Shown here: in pieces, positions 18,779-28,137 of the stretch
Numbering within the stretch: position 1 is the stretch's first letter
How the letters are laid out: every line of letters starts with the position of its first letter
From: an uncultured Gardnerella sp.
Lineage (GTDB): Bacteria; Actinomycetota; Actinomycetes; Actinomycetales; Bifidobacteriaceae
Length of the DNA: 64,000 nucleotides
NCBI GenBank assembly: GCA_947088155.1
Contig: CAMUFL010000006.1
Location: forward strand, 1-64,000
Direction: 5' to 3'
Translations under genes and position numbers: made by a program
Notes under the pieces: model-generated
Seen by the model: only the letters and a program-made list of their open reading frames with translations
Told to the model about the DNA's origin: nothing
Database searches by the model: none

Positions 18779-18793
18779 ATTTTAATGATCAAA

Positions 18794-20875
18794 CTAGCTT
18801 TTAGCGCGGCGCGGTAATTTCATAAAATCAGTATTACGCAAATAATGCTTTCCAGCAGTAATATCGTATTGTATTAAGCGATAGTCGTGAAGAAGTTGAC
18901 GTGACTTCTTATCCATCTTAGACAAAATCATCGGATTACCATCGTTATCCAAATAAATTGATTGTCCTTCAGGAATTCTATCCCAGCCTTGAATAGTATT
19001 TACAACAGGAGGCTCCATAGCACTCACATGCTCATGTAAACGAGTTAAGAAAGCAAGATACGGAGAAACTTTAGCGTTCATATGTAAAGCAGCCTGAGAA
19101 ATAAAGAAGTTAGGTGAAGAATACTTATTAGTACGATCTACATCTTTACTTGTATTAGAATGCTCTACATTTTTGTTTGAAGATTTTTTCTCACTACGCT
19201 CTTTACGCTCCAAAGCAACTTTATTTGACCAAATAAAATAATCAGTCAAATGCAAAGACAATGAATTCTTTTCATCCGAACTTGCAGTACCGTAAATTCC
19301 TGGCAAATGGTCACCATAAAACATAACAGTAATAGGCTTATTCAGTTTATCTAAACTCTTCAAAAACGCTTGCGTTGCTTCATCAGTGTGCTGCACACCC
19401 TTAGCATACGTTTCAATAGAAGTTTTTTCATCATCACCAAGATCAGCGGCACCATCTTTAGAAGACGCTTCGAATTCATTATTCGCATACCAATCCCTAT
19501 AAGGCATGTGGTTTTGCATAGTAACAATTTGTACGAACCTAGGTTGCTTATGTTCTTTAATCTTTTCTAACGCACTCTTATATGCTGATGCGTCAGAAAC
19601 ATACGGCGATTTATCTAGCACATCACGGTGAGCAATAACATCAGGTCCTTGCAATGCGTAGAACTTACTAAATCCAAACTTTTTGTAATTAGTAGCGCGC
19701 AAATACATGCTCGGCTCATACGGGTGGAAAGCTATAGATTTAATAGAATTACGAGAATCATCCCAATATTGATTAATAGTTGGAGACCATTGAGCATTAG
19801 GAACCAACTGCTGATACGGACTAGTCATTGAAGGATCAAAATTAGCCATGCTCAAACCAGTTAAAGACATGTACTCTAGGTTTGCAGTACCGCCACCGTA
19901 ACCAGAAGAAAGCATCAAACCACTATCCGTATGCTTCTTCAAATTGCTAATAAATGGTATTGGATTCTTGTTCAACTTCAAACCAGGAACACGAGTAGGA
20001 TCAGAGAACGATTCAGACAAAATAAGAATAAAAGTATTATCGTTCATATTTGTTGTACGAGAACGATTTATACGTTTAGATTCATCGTTATAACGCTTGT
20101 ATACAGCCTTCATAGTTTCTTCACTGTAATCAGCCGGCCTATCCATAATTTTAGGATTTACATTACGCAAAAATGCCACAATAGCACCATTGCGTTGAGC
20201 ATCATAAACAGAATCCCACATAGCAGGACTGTCACCAAGCATTTTAGAAAAAACGTTAGCTGAAGAGTCGACTGTGCCAACGCCGCCAATATACCAGCTT
20301 AAATTCCCTATTAAAATCAACGCAATTGCAACACGAATGCCAGCAGAATAGCGCCAATCTTTAAATCGCACAATCTTTCCATGATTTGTATCAAATATGT
20401 GTAAGCAAACAGTTGTAACTAAAAGCAAAATAAAAACGCCTAAAGCAACACCAATGACCATAGGAGCATTATCTGGCAAAAATGAAGCGACATTACCAGT
20501 GTTACTTTTTAAAAAGTTTAAGTCCGCAGGAAGAATAGTTTCATAACGAACATTTACTTTCATATATTCAATAACAGCAATAAGCAATGAAACACTTAGA
20601 ATTATTGCACTTGATATCCAAAATCGGTTACTAATCAAAAGAATTAAACCGTATATCATCGCAACGACGAGCGCACTAAGAACAATAACAAAATTAAGTT
20701 CTCTCCAAGTTTTAGTTATTAATCCCCAACGTCCACCAGACATTGCAGAAGTCATCTCAACTCTTCCAGCGCGCTGCACACCCATTTGCACAATAATTAC
20801 CGACATGCCGTCAATAACAAAGAAAAGAAATGCATACAGCCAATACGGAACTTTCAAGCGCAAAAATGACTTCAT
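18794..20875 (-). CDS. LtaS-like membrane phosphoglycerol transferase (sulfatase/alkaline phosphatase superfamily)
   Basis: The likely role is transfer of glycerol phosphate, or a related phosphate group, onto a surface glycolipid. It has 693 residues: a short N-terminal tail, about five membrane segments in the first 190 residues, then an extracellular sulfatase-fold domain. Thr330 in GGGTANLEY is at the position of the catalytic threonine of LtaS. ILSESF (a metal site, around residue 282) and the HxPY and FYGDHLPGIYG blocks fit the same family. GAGGATAAT precedes the ATG. The gene faces away from an esterase and an MprF-like gene, so this stretch looks like an envelope-lipid module. The exact substrate cannot be told from sequence. 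Confidence 0.85.
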   Translation of the reverse strand: MKSFLRLKVPYWLYAFLFFVIDGMSVIIVQMGVQRAGRVEMTSAMSGGRWGLITKTWRELNFVIVLSALVVAMIYGLILLISNRFWISSAIILSVSLLIAVIEYMKVNVRYETILPADLNFLKSNTGNVASFLPDNAPMVIGVALGVFILLLVTTVCLHIFDTNHGKIVRFKDWRYSAGIRVAIALILIGNLSWYIGGVGTVDSSANVFSKMLGDSPAMWDSVYDAQRNGAIVAFLRNVNPKIMDRPADYSEETMKAVYKRYNDESKRINRSRTTNMNDNTFILILSESFSDPTRVPGLKLNKNPIPFISNLKKHTDSGLMLSSGYGGGTANLEYMSLTGLSMANFDPSMTSPYQQLVPNAQWSPTINQYWDDSRNSIKSIAFHPYEPSMYLRATNYKKFGFSKFYALQGPDVIAHRDVLDKSPYVSDASAYKSALEKIKEHKQPRFVQIVTMQNHMPYRDWYANNEFEASSKDGAADLGDDEKTSIETYAKGVQHTDEATQAFLKSLDKLNKPITVMFYGDHLPGIYGTASSDEKNSLSLHLTDYFIWSNKVALERKERSEKKSSNKNVEHSNTSKDVDRTNKYSSPNFFISQAALHMNAKVSPYLAFLTRLHEHVSAMEPPVVNTIQGWDRIPEGQSIYLDNDGNPMILSKMDKKSRQLLHDYRLIQYDITAGKHYLRNTDFMKLPRRAKS

Positions 20876-21184
20876 ATTATCCTCAATAAATCACACACAT
20901 ACTGATTATTACTAATAATGTGCAAGTTTACTTATTGCTATCGTCATAACTTTTTAACAATGCATTGAAACAAGAAAAATAGCGATTTTAATACTTAGGA
21001 CTGATTACAATATATGTTTCGATATTTATTATTTAAATAGAATAAATAATAAAAAATAAAACAAATATTGAGGAAAATTTCAGATACTAGCATTACATTA
21101 CTAGGTTGGGCAATTACCGTGCGTATATGTCGCTTAGATTGGTAACTGGTACGCAAATTAGACTAGAAAGTATAGGAGTCAAAC
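20876..21184. other. Divergent promoter region of the envelope genes
   Basis: The 309 bases between the LtaS-like gene and the divergently read esterase hold no open frame worth calling. The sequence is very A+T-rich at 20960-21080 and should contain both promoters. No clear operator was seen. Confidence 0.5.
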
Positions 21185-22564
21185 ATGCTGCAATTGGCAA
21201 AAGTGAGTCTTTTGCAAGGATGGCTACCAATAAGCCTTTTTAGCGTAAATGGTATTTCTTTAGTCTTGTTGCTTTTTATGAAAACAAAACGCGGCAAGAA
21301 AATGTTCCACTTACTAATACAGCTTGCAATAGGTGTCATAACATTTTTTGTCGGTGGAATAATTGCTTGGCTTATTTCTGACGTGTTTCTTGTATTCGGA
21401 GTAAGTCTTGGATGGCTCGTTATTTTTTCTATTGCATGCGGCTTCGGGCTTATAGGTTTTGCAGCAACAGCACTTGTTTTCTTACACAAATGGAGGAAAC
21501 TAGTTGCAGTAATAGCTATTATCTTGACGTTAGCAAGCACAGCTCTTCATGTAGACATGATTTATGGGGAATACACGACAATAGGTTCAATATTTGGAAT
21601 GGGCGGTTTTCCAAAACTAGAAGTTAATAAGCAAAAATCCGCATCCTCTAGTATTAAGCAGTGGAGAGAGTTAGCAGCCCAACAAAAACTGCCAAAACTT
21701 CCTAAAAAAGGTATTGTTCGTTCAGTTTATATCCCTAACACTGCTTCACATTTCAATGCTAGAATAGCGAACGTATACTTGCCACCTGCTGCACTTGTTA
21801 AAAAACCACCAAAACTGCCAGTTATGGTCATGTTCGCAGGACAACCTGGTAGCCCTAATCACTTTTTTGCGGCAAGCGATATTGCAAATACTTTAGACAA
21901 TTACGCGAAAGATCACTACGGTCTTGCACCTATTGTTGTAGCCCCTGACCAAAATGGTGAATCTTCGCATAATTCTCTGTGTGCGGATACACATGTGTTC
22001 GGCAAAGCAGAAACATATTTAATTAATGATGTTCCTAAATGGATACGCAAACATTTGCCAGTAAGCAAAGATCCTAAAATGTGGCTTATGGGCGGCTTCT
22101 CACAAGGAGGCACTTGCTCAACGCAACTAGTTCCATCTCACCCTGATATATTTGGAAACATTTTTTCTGCCGGAGGGGAACTAGAACCAACGTATAAGAA
22201 TCGCCAAGAAACAATTAATCATTATTTCAATGGAAACACATCAGAATATGAGCGACACGTACCTAGTGTGATAATGCGTAAAAATGCTCCTTTGAAACAA
22301 AATTATTACGCTATTGCGGGCTCATGGGATACTAAATCTCAAGCGAATCAGGCAACCATCGCACTAAGCGCACATCGCGCTGGAATGAACGTTATAACCA
22401 TGCTTTCTCAAGGCAATGGTCATGATTGGCACACAGTAAAAGCTGGATTAAAAATAGCAATTGATCAATTCTGCAAAAAAACAGGTATTTCAAGCACTGC
22501 GCCAAAACTTAATACCTACCCAAATGTACAAATTCTTGTCAACCAGCAAGTGAATCGAGACTAA
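21185..22564 (+). CDS. Membrane-anchored alpha/beta-hydrolase (putative esterase)
   Basis: It has 459 residues. Four hydrophobic helices fill about residues 10-125, followed by an extracytoplasmic esterase domain of the PF00756 type. The nucleophile elbow is GGFSQGG with Ser306, and the likely catalytic histidine lies in GNGHDWHT (His413 or His416). GGAG lies six bases before the ATG. The gene ends one base before an MprF-like synthase, so the two are almost surely co-expressed. Hydrolases paired with aminoacyl-lipid synthases are known (for example AhyD of Enterococcus faecium), which suggests it may remove amino acids from lipids. A mycolyltransferase-like or other esterase role cannot be excluded. 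Confidence 0.8.
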   Translation: MLQLAKVSLLQGWLPISLFSVNGISLVLLLFMKTKRGKKMFHLLIQLAIGVITFFVGGIIAWLISDVFLVFGVSLGWLVIFSIACGFGLIGFAATALVFLHKWRKLVAVIAIILTLASTALHVDMIYGEYTTIGSIFGMGGFPKLEVNKQKSASSSIKQWRELAAQQKLPKLPKKGIVRSVYIPNTASHFNARIANVYLPPAALVKKPPKLPVMVMFAGQPGSPNHFFAASDIANTLDNYAKDHYGLAPIVVAPDQNGESSHNSLCADTHVFGKAETYLINDVPKWIRKHLPVSKDPKMWLMGGFSQGGTCSTQLVPSHPDIFGNIFSAGGELEPTYKNRQETINHYFNGNTSEYERHVPSVIMRKNAPLKQNYYAIAGSWDTKSQANQATIALSAHRAGMNVITMLSQGNGHDWHTVKAGLKIAIDQFCKKTGISSTAPKLNTYPNVQILVNQQVNRD

Positions 22565-22565
22565 T

Positions 22566-25229
22566 ATGATGCTGTCTTTCTTTCATAAACGCTGTAAGAA
22601 AAATGATTCTGATTCTAAACATTCAGCAATTCGACATACAAAAATATTGATGCACGATTTCATAGCTTGGATGCAACATAAAGTTTTTGCATTAACACTT
22701 ACGTGCATTTTTATTGTTATAAATTGCATACATTGGGTTGTATTAACGCTTATGCATTTTTATACTTATGGCACAAGCGCTACTCTTGCACAATTGTTTA
22801 TGCGGCATCATCGCTCAAAAGGTCCAAGCCTATTCTTCGGGCACGGAAACGTCACAGAGCTGCTGATAAAAGTATGTCATTCGCTTATTTTCGTAAATAA
22901 TATGCCATCTCTTATGGTTAATTGTTTACTTGTTGCCGTACTTATTGGCGTTGCAGAAACTCGTATAAGTAGACTTAATATTATTTATATTGCAATATTT
23001 AGCACACTTATTGGCATAATTGTAGGATTAACAATCATAGGTAATCTTTCAATCATTATTCGAAACATGCATTGGATTACCAAGATTCCTATTCGACTAT
23101 CTCCATTCACACTGTTTATTGGCGCTTTTATGGCTTCTGCATCTTACGAATCTATTTTGTGGCGCAGAAGAACTTTAGTAATTGGATACGCTACTACTTC
23201 AGCAATGCTTCTTTATAGTGGAAATCCTGGCGATTATTGCACTATTATTGCAGCCCTTACAGGGCACATCATCGGCAATATTATGAGCAAAACAAAAGGC
23301 GTTAAACGAAGTGTAAACTGGTGGGAAGGTACAGATTACGAAATTCGCAGGCTTTTTGCAGTAGCTCAGAGCATTATTGCATTAGGTCCAGTGTTGGCAT
23401 TATCTTCGCGCTCTCACGCAGGAATTCTTACTACTCTTGGTTTGTTTATGTCACCGCAACTAGGCTCTAAAACATGGCTTACGCGATGCATGACAAATTA
23501 CAGTACAAATAATTGTTTTCTTCATTCAGGTCTACATCACGCTGCAATTGGCGGATTATGGATTCGCATTCTATTACCAAGCATCACACTGATGATTATT
23601 GCGTGGGGAATGTTACGAGGGCGTAGACTAGCTGCATTAACTTCTATATTTATAAACGCACTAACTGTGCTATATGCAGGAATGTATTTCACTGTTTTGC
23701 CTTTAATTGCCACAAAACAAAATATTTTGGAACATCAACATAATGCTGTTGCTGTTGCTTTTATGCTTACAGCTCTCCCACCATTATTGCTTACTATTTT
23801 GTTGATAATTAATTTAAAGCATTTTTCTGTTCATACGAGCAAACTACAGGCACGTTTGGGACTAATAGCGATTTTTATAGCATTGTACATAACTGGCGCT
23901 GGATATGTTGCTTTTGGTCTTATGATACCTGAAGAATTTACTCCATCTGCTGATGTTTACCACTTATTGCGAGATTTACCAGGGCGCTGGATGCCTATGG
24001 GATTTGGAAACAGATCTAACGCAATGCTTCGCACTGAAACACCTCTATCTTCTTTACTAGCACAAAGCGTGGGCGTGATATTCTGGGCAATATTGTTTAT
24101 TGTCTGCTTTACGTGGTTCCGCAGCAGCATCTCTACAAGCGAAAACGATAGAAAAAAAGCAAGCTCATTAGTAGAACTTGGCGGAAACACAATGAGCTTT
24201 ATGACGACTTGGGCAAATAACCATTATTGGTTCTCTCAAAGCGGGCAATCTGCAATCGCCTATAGACTAAATTACGGTATTGCACTCACTCTTACAGAGC
24301 CTTTTGGAGATGAAAAAGAATATTCGCAAGATATTCGAGGATTTATTAAATTATGCGAACAAAATTCGTGGTCTCCAGCATTCTATGCTGTGCACGATAA
24401 AACGCGTCGAGAACTAGAAAAACTTGGATTTACTTCTATTAAAGTCGGAACAGACATGCTAGTAGACCCTAATGCTTGGCAGACGCGAGGGAAAAAATGG
24501 CAAGATATTCGTACAGCTATAAACAAAGCAAAACGAGATGGAATTGCCGACGTACTTACAACTTATAACGAAGCCTCTTGGGACATACAGCAACAAATTG
24601 TAGAAATTTCAGAAGAATGGGCAGAGTTAAAAGCTCTTCCAGAAATGAAATTTACTCTCGGTGGACTTGACGAACTTCAGGACAGCCGCGTCAAAATTTT
24701 GTACGCTATTAATGAAGACGGCAGGGTACTTGGAGTAACTAGCTGGATGCCAACGTATAGGAATAATAGAATCATTGGTTGGACACTTGATTTTATGCGT
24801 CACCGCACAGATAGTCCTAATGGGATTATGGAATTATTAATTGCTAGAATGGCAGAACGTTTAAGAGATGAAGGATTAGAAAACCCAGACTGTTCTGTAG
24901 AATTTATGAGCCTTTCTGCAGCACCTCTAGCTGGCATAAACGAAGACACATTGAACGAAAATGGTCAAAAATCTTCTAACGTTATTAATCATGCGCTAGA
25001 AATGATGTCTGACATTTTGGAACCAGCTTATGGGTTCAAATCGCTATATTTCTTCAAGAAAAAATTCCAGCCATCCGCAAGTTCCGTATATGTCTGCTAC
25101 ATGGATTCTGCAAAATTAGCTCAGATTTCACTAGCTGTAACTCACGCCTATTTACCGGAAGCTAATCCTAAACAAATACTAGAAATGGTAAAATCGTTGC
25201 GTCCAAAAAGTAGCGAAGCGAACAAATAA
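22566..25229 (+). CDS. MprF-like lipid aminoacyltransferase with polytopic membrane domain
   Basis: The protein has 887 residues. About 12 hydrophobic helices occupy residues 35-520, and a cytosolic DUF2156/GNAT-like domain follows at roughly 540-880. The C-terminal part has the motifs expected of phosphatidylglycerol aminoacyltransferases: KKWQDIRTAINKAKRDG, WTLDFMRHR...NGIMELLI, and YGFKSLYFFKKKFQP. These enzymes move an amino acid from tRNA to a membrane lipid and change the surface charge. The first membrane block looks rhomboid-like but lacks an obvious GxSG serine site, so any protease activity is unlikely. The amino acid and lipid used are unknown. It follows the esterase by one base. 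Confidence 0.85.
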   Translation: MMLSFFHKRCKKNDSDSKHSAIRHTKILMHDFIAWMQHKVFALTLTCIFIVINCIHWVVLTLMHFYTYGTSATLAQLFMRHHRSKGPSLFFGHGNVTELLIKVCHSLIFVNNMPSLMVNCLLVAVLIGVAETRISRLNIIYIAIFSTLIGIIVGLTIIGNLSIIIRNMHWITKIPIRLSPFTLFIGAFMASASYESILWRRRTLVIGYATTSAMLLYSGNPGDYCTIIAALTGHIIGNIMSKTKGVKRSVNWWEGTDYEIRRLFAVAQSIIALGPVLALSSRSHAGILTTLGLFMSPQLGSKTWLTRCMTNYSTNNCFLHSGLHHAAIGGLWIRILLPSITLMIIAWGMLRGRRLAALTSIFINALTVLYAGMYFTVLPLIATKQNILEHQHNAVAVAFMLTALPPLLLTILLIINLKHFSVHTSKLQARLGLIAIFIALYITGAGYVAFGLMIPEEFTPSADVYHLLRDLPGRWMPMGFGNRSNAMLRTETPLSSLLAQSVGVIFWAILFIVCFTWFRSSISTSENDRKKASSLVELGGNTMSFMTTWANNHYWFSQSGQSAIAYRLNYGIALTLTEPFGDEKEYSQDIRGFIKLCEQNSWSPAFYAVHDKTRRELEKLGFTSIKVGTDMLVDPNAWQTRGKKWQDIRTAINKAKRDGIADVLTTYNEASWDIQQQIVEISEEWAELKALPEMKFTLGGLDELQDSRVKILYAINEDGRVLGVTSWMPTYRNNRIIGWTLDFMRHRTDSPNGIMELLIARMAERLRDEGLENPDCSVEFMSLSAAPLAGINEDTLNENGQKSSNVINHALEMMSDILEPAYGFKSLYFFKKKFQPSASSVYVCYMDSAKLAQISLAVTHAYLPEANPKQILEMVKSLRPKSSEANK

Positions 25230-25309
25230 TTTGTTAAGTTTTAGGTAAACTTCGGCGAGTTCTCCCTAGTGTTGCGTAAAGTAACAAGTGCACGTCAGGG
25301 AGGTTCATC

Positions 25310-25807
25310 GTGTCAGAAGTAAAGCCAACCGTCGCTGTCGTAATGGGATCCTCAAGTGATTGGGAAACCATGCGTCATGCTTGTGAAATTCTAGATAAAT
25401 TCCAAGTTCCGTATATGAAACGAGTTATTTCCGCACATCGTACACCAGAATTAATGGCAGATTTTGCGCATAATGCTCGCTCAAACGGTTTCAAAATTAT
25501 TATTGCTGGAGCCGGCGGAGCTGCCCACTTGCCTGGCATGATTGCGGCACAAACCACGCTTCCTGTTATTGGAGTGCCAGTACGCTCGCATGCGCTATCA
25601 GGCTGGGATTCATTGCTTTCAATAGTACAAATGCCAGGAGGTATTCCTGTTGCAACTACTGCAGTTGGAAACTCTGGAGCAACAAATGCTGGATTGCTTG
25701 CTGTAAGCATTCTAAGCACAACTGATAATCGTCTTGCTAAAGAACTAGCAGAATATCGCAATGAACTAAAAGAAAAAGTCGAGGAATCAAATGCCAACCT
25801 TATCTGA
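25310..25807 (+). CDS. purE: N5-carboxyaminoimidazole ribonucleotide mutase
   Basis: PurE converts N5-CAIR to CAIR. It has 165 residues with the class I signature GSSSDWETM, SAHRTPE, and the AGAGGAAHLPGM and SIVQMPGGIPVAT blocks. The start is GTG at 25310 with an upstream AGGGAGG. Its end overlaps purK by 17 bases, the usual tight coupling of the PurK-PurE pair. Confidence 0.97.
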   Translation: MSEVKPTVAVVMGSSSDWETMRHACEILDKFQVPYMKRVISAHRTPELMADFAHNARSNGFKIIIAGAGGAAHLPGMIAAQTTLPVIGVPVRSHALSGWDSLLSIVQMPGGIPVATTAVGNSGATNAGLLAVSILSTTDNRLAKELAEYRNELKEKVEESNANLI

Positions 25808-26963
25808 AGTAACTAATGGCGCTGTTGAACGTTTAATGCCAGGATCCACTATTGGAATTATTGGTGGCGGCCAGTTAGGGCGCATGATGGCTATTGCAGC
25901 TCGCCATATGGGTTTTCGTATTGGTGTTCTTGATCCTACGCTTGACTGCCCCGTGTTCCAAGTAGCAGATTTGCAGGTTGAAGCTAATTACGACGATCCT
26001 GAAGGCTTGCGTGAGCTTGCTGAACGTTGCGATGTATTAACTTACGAATTTGAAAATGTTAACGCAGACGCACTTGATAAAGTTCGTCATTTAACCGCAA
26101 TCCCACAAGGAACTGACCTGTTACGCGTAACTCAAGATCGCGTCAGTGAAAAAACGTTCATTAATAGTCATAAAATCGAAACAGCTCCGTGGCGTGAAGT
26201 AAATAATTTAGACGACTTAGATACTGCTATTGACGAAATAGGCTTGCCAGCAATTCTTAAAACTCGTCGCGGCGGCTACGACGGTCATGGCCAAGATGTT
26301 TTGCGTACAGAAGAAGACGTTGCTAACATTCACCATCGCTCGGATCGCGGAGGAAAATTCCCTCCTTCAATTCTCGAGGGTTTCGTTGATTTTGCTTTTG
26401 AAGCATCGATCCTGGTTTCTGGAAATGGTAAGGATTTCGTAACTTATCCTCTAGTAAAAAACGTGCATCACAATAGTATTTTGCACATGACTTTAGCTCC
26501 TGCAGTAGTTGATCCTGAAGTTGAAAAAACAGCTCACGAATTAGCTTTGCGCTTAGCTAAAGGATTCGAACTAGCAGGAACATTAGGAATTGAGCTTTTC
26601 ATCACTAAAGATAATCGCGTAGTAGTAAACGAACTCGCTCCTCGCCCTCACAATTCCGGGCATTATACGATTGAAGCTTGCGATATGGATCAATTTGAAG
26701 CACATATTCGCGGTATTGTTGGTTGGCCTTTAAAGAAGCCTAAGCTACTTTCCCCTGCTGTTATGGTAAATGTTCTTGGACAACATGTGGCTCCTACGCG
26801 TTCGCTGATTTTGGAACATCCAGAATGGCATATACACGATTATGGAAAAGCTGAAGTTCGTAAGAATCGCAAAATGGGTCATATTACTGTGCTATGCGAT
26901 AATCCTGTTGACGCCGCTGTCGCATTAGATGCAACAGGCTGCTGGGACGACGAACTAGACTAA
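25791..26963 (+). CDS. purK: N5-carboxyaminoimidazole ribonucleotide synthase
   Basis: This ATP-grasp enzyme makes N5-CAIR from AIR, bicarbonate and ATP and supplies PurE. It has 390 residues with GIIGGGQLGRMM at the start, KTRRGGYDGHGQ in the ATP-grasp lid, and NELAPRPHNSGHYTIEAC in the active site. The ATG at 25791 lies inside the end of purE with GAGGA before it. A Fur-family gene follows after 20 bases. Confidence 0.97.
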   Translation: MPTLSEVTNGAVERLMPGSTIGIIGGGQLGRMMAIAARHMGFRIGVLDPTLDCPVFQVADLQVEANYDDPEGLRELAERCDVLTYEFENVNADALDKVRHLTAIPQGTDLLRVTQDRVSEKTFINSHKIETAPWREVNNLDDLDTAIDEIGLPAILKTRRGGYDGHGQDVLRTEEDVANIHHRSDRGGKFPPSILEGFVDFAFEASILVSGNGKDFVTYPLVKNVHHNSILHMTLAPAVVDPEVEKTAHELALRLAKGFELAGTLGIELFITKDNRVVVNELAPRPHNSGHYTIEACDMDQFEAHIRGIVGWPLKKPKLLSPAVMVNVLGQHVAPTRSLILEHPEWHIHDYGKAEVRKNRKMGHITVLCDNPVDAAVALDATGCWDDELD

Positions 26964-26983
26964 AAACGACGAAAGGATGCGAA

Positions 26984-27388
26984 ATGTCTAGTGAGCCTAT
27001 GCGTAGACATACAAAACAAAAAGAAATAGTACTCTCCTACTTACGCGAGTCTCGTAATTTTGTTTCTGCACAAGATTTGCACAGAATACTCGCCAAAGAC
27101 GGGGAGATTATTGGCTTAGCAACAGTGTATCGTCAACTTAATTCGCTTACTCAAAGCGGCGAAGTAGACACAGTGCGTTTTAACGGTCAGCAATTATTCC
27201 GCATTTGCGACGAGAATACGCACCACCATCATTTAGTTTGCGAACGTTGCGGAAAAACTGTTGATATTGAGCCGCCTGACGACGAAGGCTGGATTCATAA
27301 AGTAGCTGAATCTCACGGGTATACTGTGGTGGATCATACGCTAGAAGTATTCGGCTTATGCGAAAGCTGCCGCGAAGAAGATAAGTAA
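26984..27388 (+). CDS. Fur-family metal-dependent transcription regulator
   Basis: It has 134 residues. An N-terminal winged helix includes the recognition segment LATVYRQLNSL. The dimerisation half has HHHHLVCERCG and a second CESC, which together form the structural zinc site of Fur/Zur/PerR proteins. The protein could sense zinc, iron or peroxide; the sequence does not decide. GAAAGGA precedes the ATG. Being 20 bases after purK it may be read with purEK, though the functional link is unclear. Confidence 0.92.
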   Translation: MSSEPMRRHTKQKEIVLSYLRESRNFVSAQDLHRILAKDGEIIGLATVYRQLNSLTQSGEVDTVRFNGQQLFRICDENTHHHHLVCERCGKTVDIEPPDDEGWIHKVAESHGYTVVDHTLEVFGLCESCREEDK

Positions 27389-27393
27389 CATCT

Positions 27394-27434
27394 GCTACAT
27401 TTGCCGGAGAATCTCCCGCAAATGTTCCTGTAGC
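27394..27434 (+). terminator. Hairpin after the purEK-fur block
   Basis: ACATTTGC (27397-27404) pairs with GCAAATGT (27418-27425). An inner GGAG/CTCC stem and an outer GCT/AGC extend it. There is no T run, so it is a probable but not classical terminator six bases after the regulator gene. Confidence 0.5.
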
Positions 27435-27941
27435 TTTGCAATAGTGCTTCTGCTAACGGTGATTGCTTATTGCCTAGAGAACGCTAGCATTAGCACTGCT
27501 GCACAAGCCACACCAGACACATCTACCACATCACAAAACAACGGTGGGTGAATTTACGAGTGTGAGATAGGAATTGCTTGAGTGGCACAAGTATTCGTGT
27601 GGTAGAGATTTGAGATTTTTCGCACTGAGCGCGGCGAACGTCAGAGCCGCAGGCTGCTGATTCGCCAAGCGAAGAAGAAAAATCGAAAAATCTCTGCGAT
27701 AAGGCACGGTTATTAAAGATTAAACACGCAGAGTTTGGGGGATTTCTCTACGAGCACTAAAAGAGGACTGAGGAAGCAACATTCCTTAAGAACAAAGCAG
27801 ACAGTAAAACCTCTAACAGCCAAAGCGACTGAAGGACGGGACGTGCGAGGAGAGAAATCCCCCAAAACTCGCGCCACGGCAAGCAAGAGCGGAGCGCTGT
27901 CCTCATGGCTAATCTACATTCGACTGAGCAAGCTCGGCACC
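27435..27941. other. Structured non-coding stretch before tRNA-Arg
   Basis: About 500 bases hold no supported gene but several strong inverted repeats. GGCGAA..TCAGAGCC/GGCT..CTGATTCGCC folds as a long hairpin at 27633-27666, flanked by GATTTTTCG/CGAAAAATC arms. A 19/20-base inverted repeat spans 27731-27870. Local G+C is higher than in the neighbouring genes. It may encode a small RNA or be a remnant repeat. I could not assign it to SRP RNA, RNase P, 6S RNA or tmRNA. The plus-strand frame across it and the tRNA is not a gene. Confidence 0.55.
27731..27870. repeat. Long-range inverted repeat enclosing about 100 bases
   Basis: GAGTTTGGGGGATTTCTCT (27731-27749) is matched by AGAGAAATCCCCCAAAACTC (27851-27870). 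The two differ by one extra base. The enclosed 101 bases hold smaller possible stems. A terminal stem of this length is what a folded RNA of about 140 nt would show, but no promoter or family was recognised. Confidence 0.8.
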
Positions 27942-27980
27942 ATAAAAAATCTTGAAATGCGCTATGCTATTTCAAGATTT
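27942..27980 (-). terminator. Intrinsic terminator of tRNA-Arg
   Basis: AAATCTTGAAAT pairs with ATTTCAAGATTT in a perfect 12-bp stem (27947-27958 with 27969-27980) and a ten-base loop. On the minus strand it is followed by TTTATGG. It begins six bases after the tRNA end. Confidence 0.88.
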
Positions 27981-27985
27981 CATAG

Positions 27986-28058
27986 TGCCCCCGACGCGAC
28001 TCGAACGCGCAACCAACGGATTAGAAGGCCGTTGCTCTATCCTTTGAGCTACAGAGGC
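27986..28058 (-). tRNA. tRNA-Arg (anticodon TCT)
   Basis: The minus strand gives a cloverleaf with acceptor GCCTCTG/CGGGGGC (two G-T pairs), D-arm AGCTCAAAGGATAGAGC, anticodon loop CTTCTAA with TCT, and T-arm GTTCGAGTC. CCA is not encoded (CTA follows the discriminator A). The anticodon stem has one C-T mismatch at its inner end. Confidence 0.94.
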
Positions 28059-28137
28059 AAACAAATGGTTATTATACCAAAAAACTACTATCAACGCGCC
28101 ATAAAATTATAAATATCAAACGTTTATATAAAAATTG

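Noticed and set aside
27750..27850. SRP RNA-like GAGGAAGCAAC segment
   Set aside because: Only a few bases resemble the SRP domain IV loop and the required symmetric stem is absent.
27735..28112. Plus-strand open frame of 125 codons covering tRNA-Arg
   Set aside because: Its C-terminal half is the antisense of a tRNA (the DATRTRNQRIRRPLLYPLSYRG-type artefact, seen here in parts), and the rest crosses inverted repeats. It has no ribosome site.
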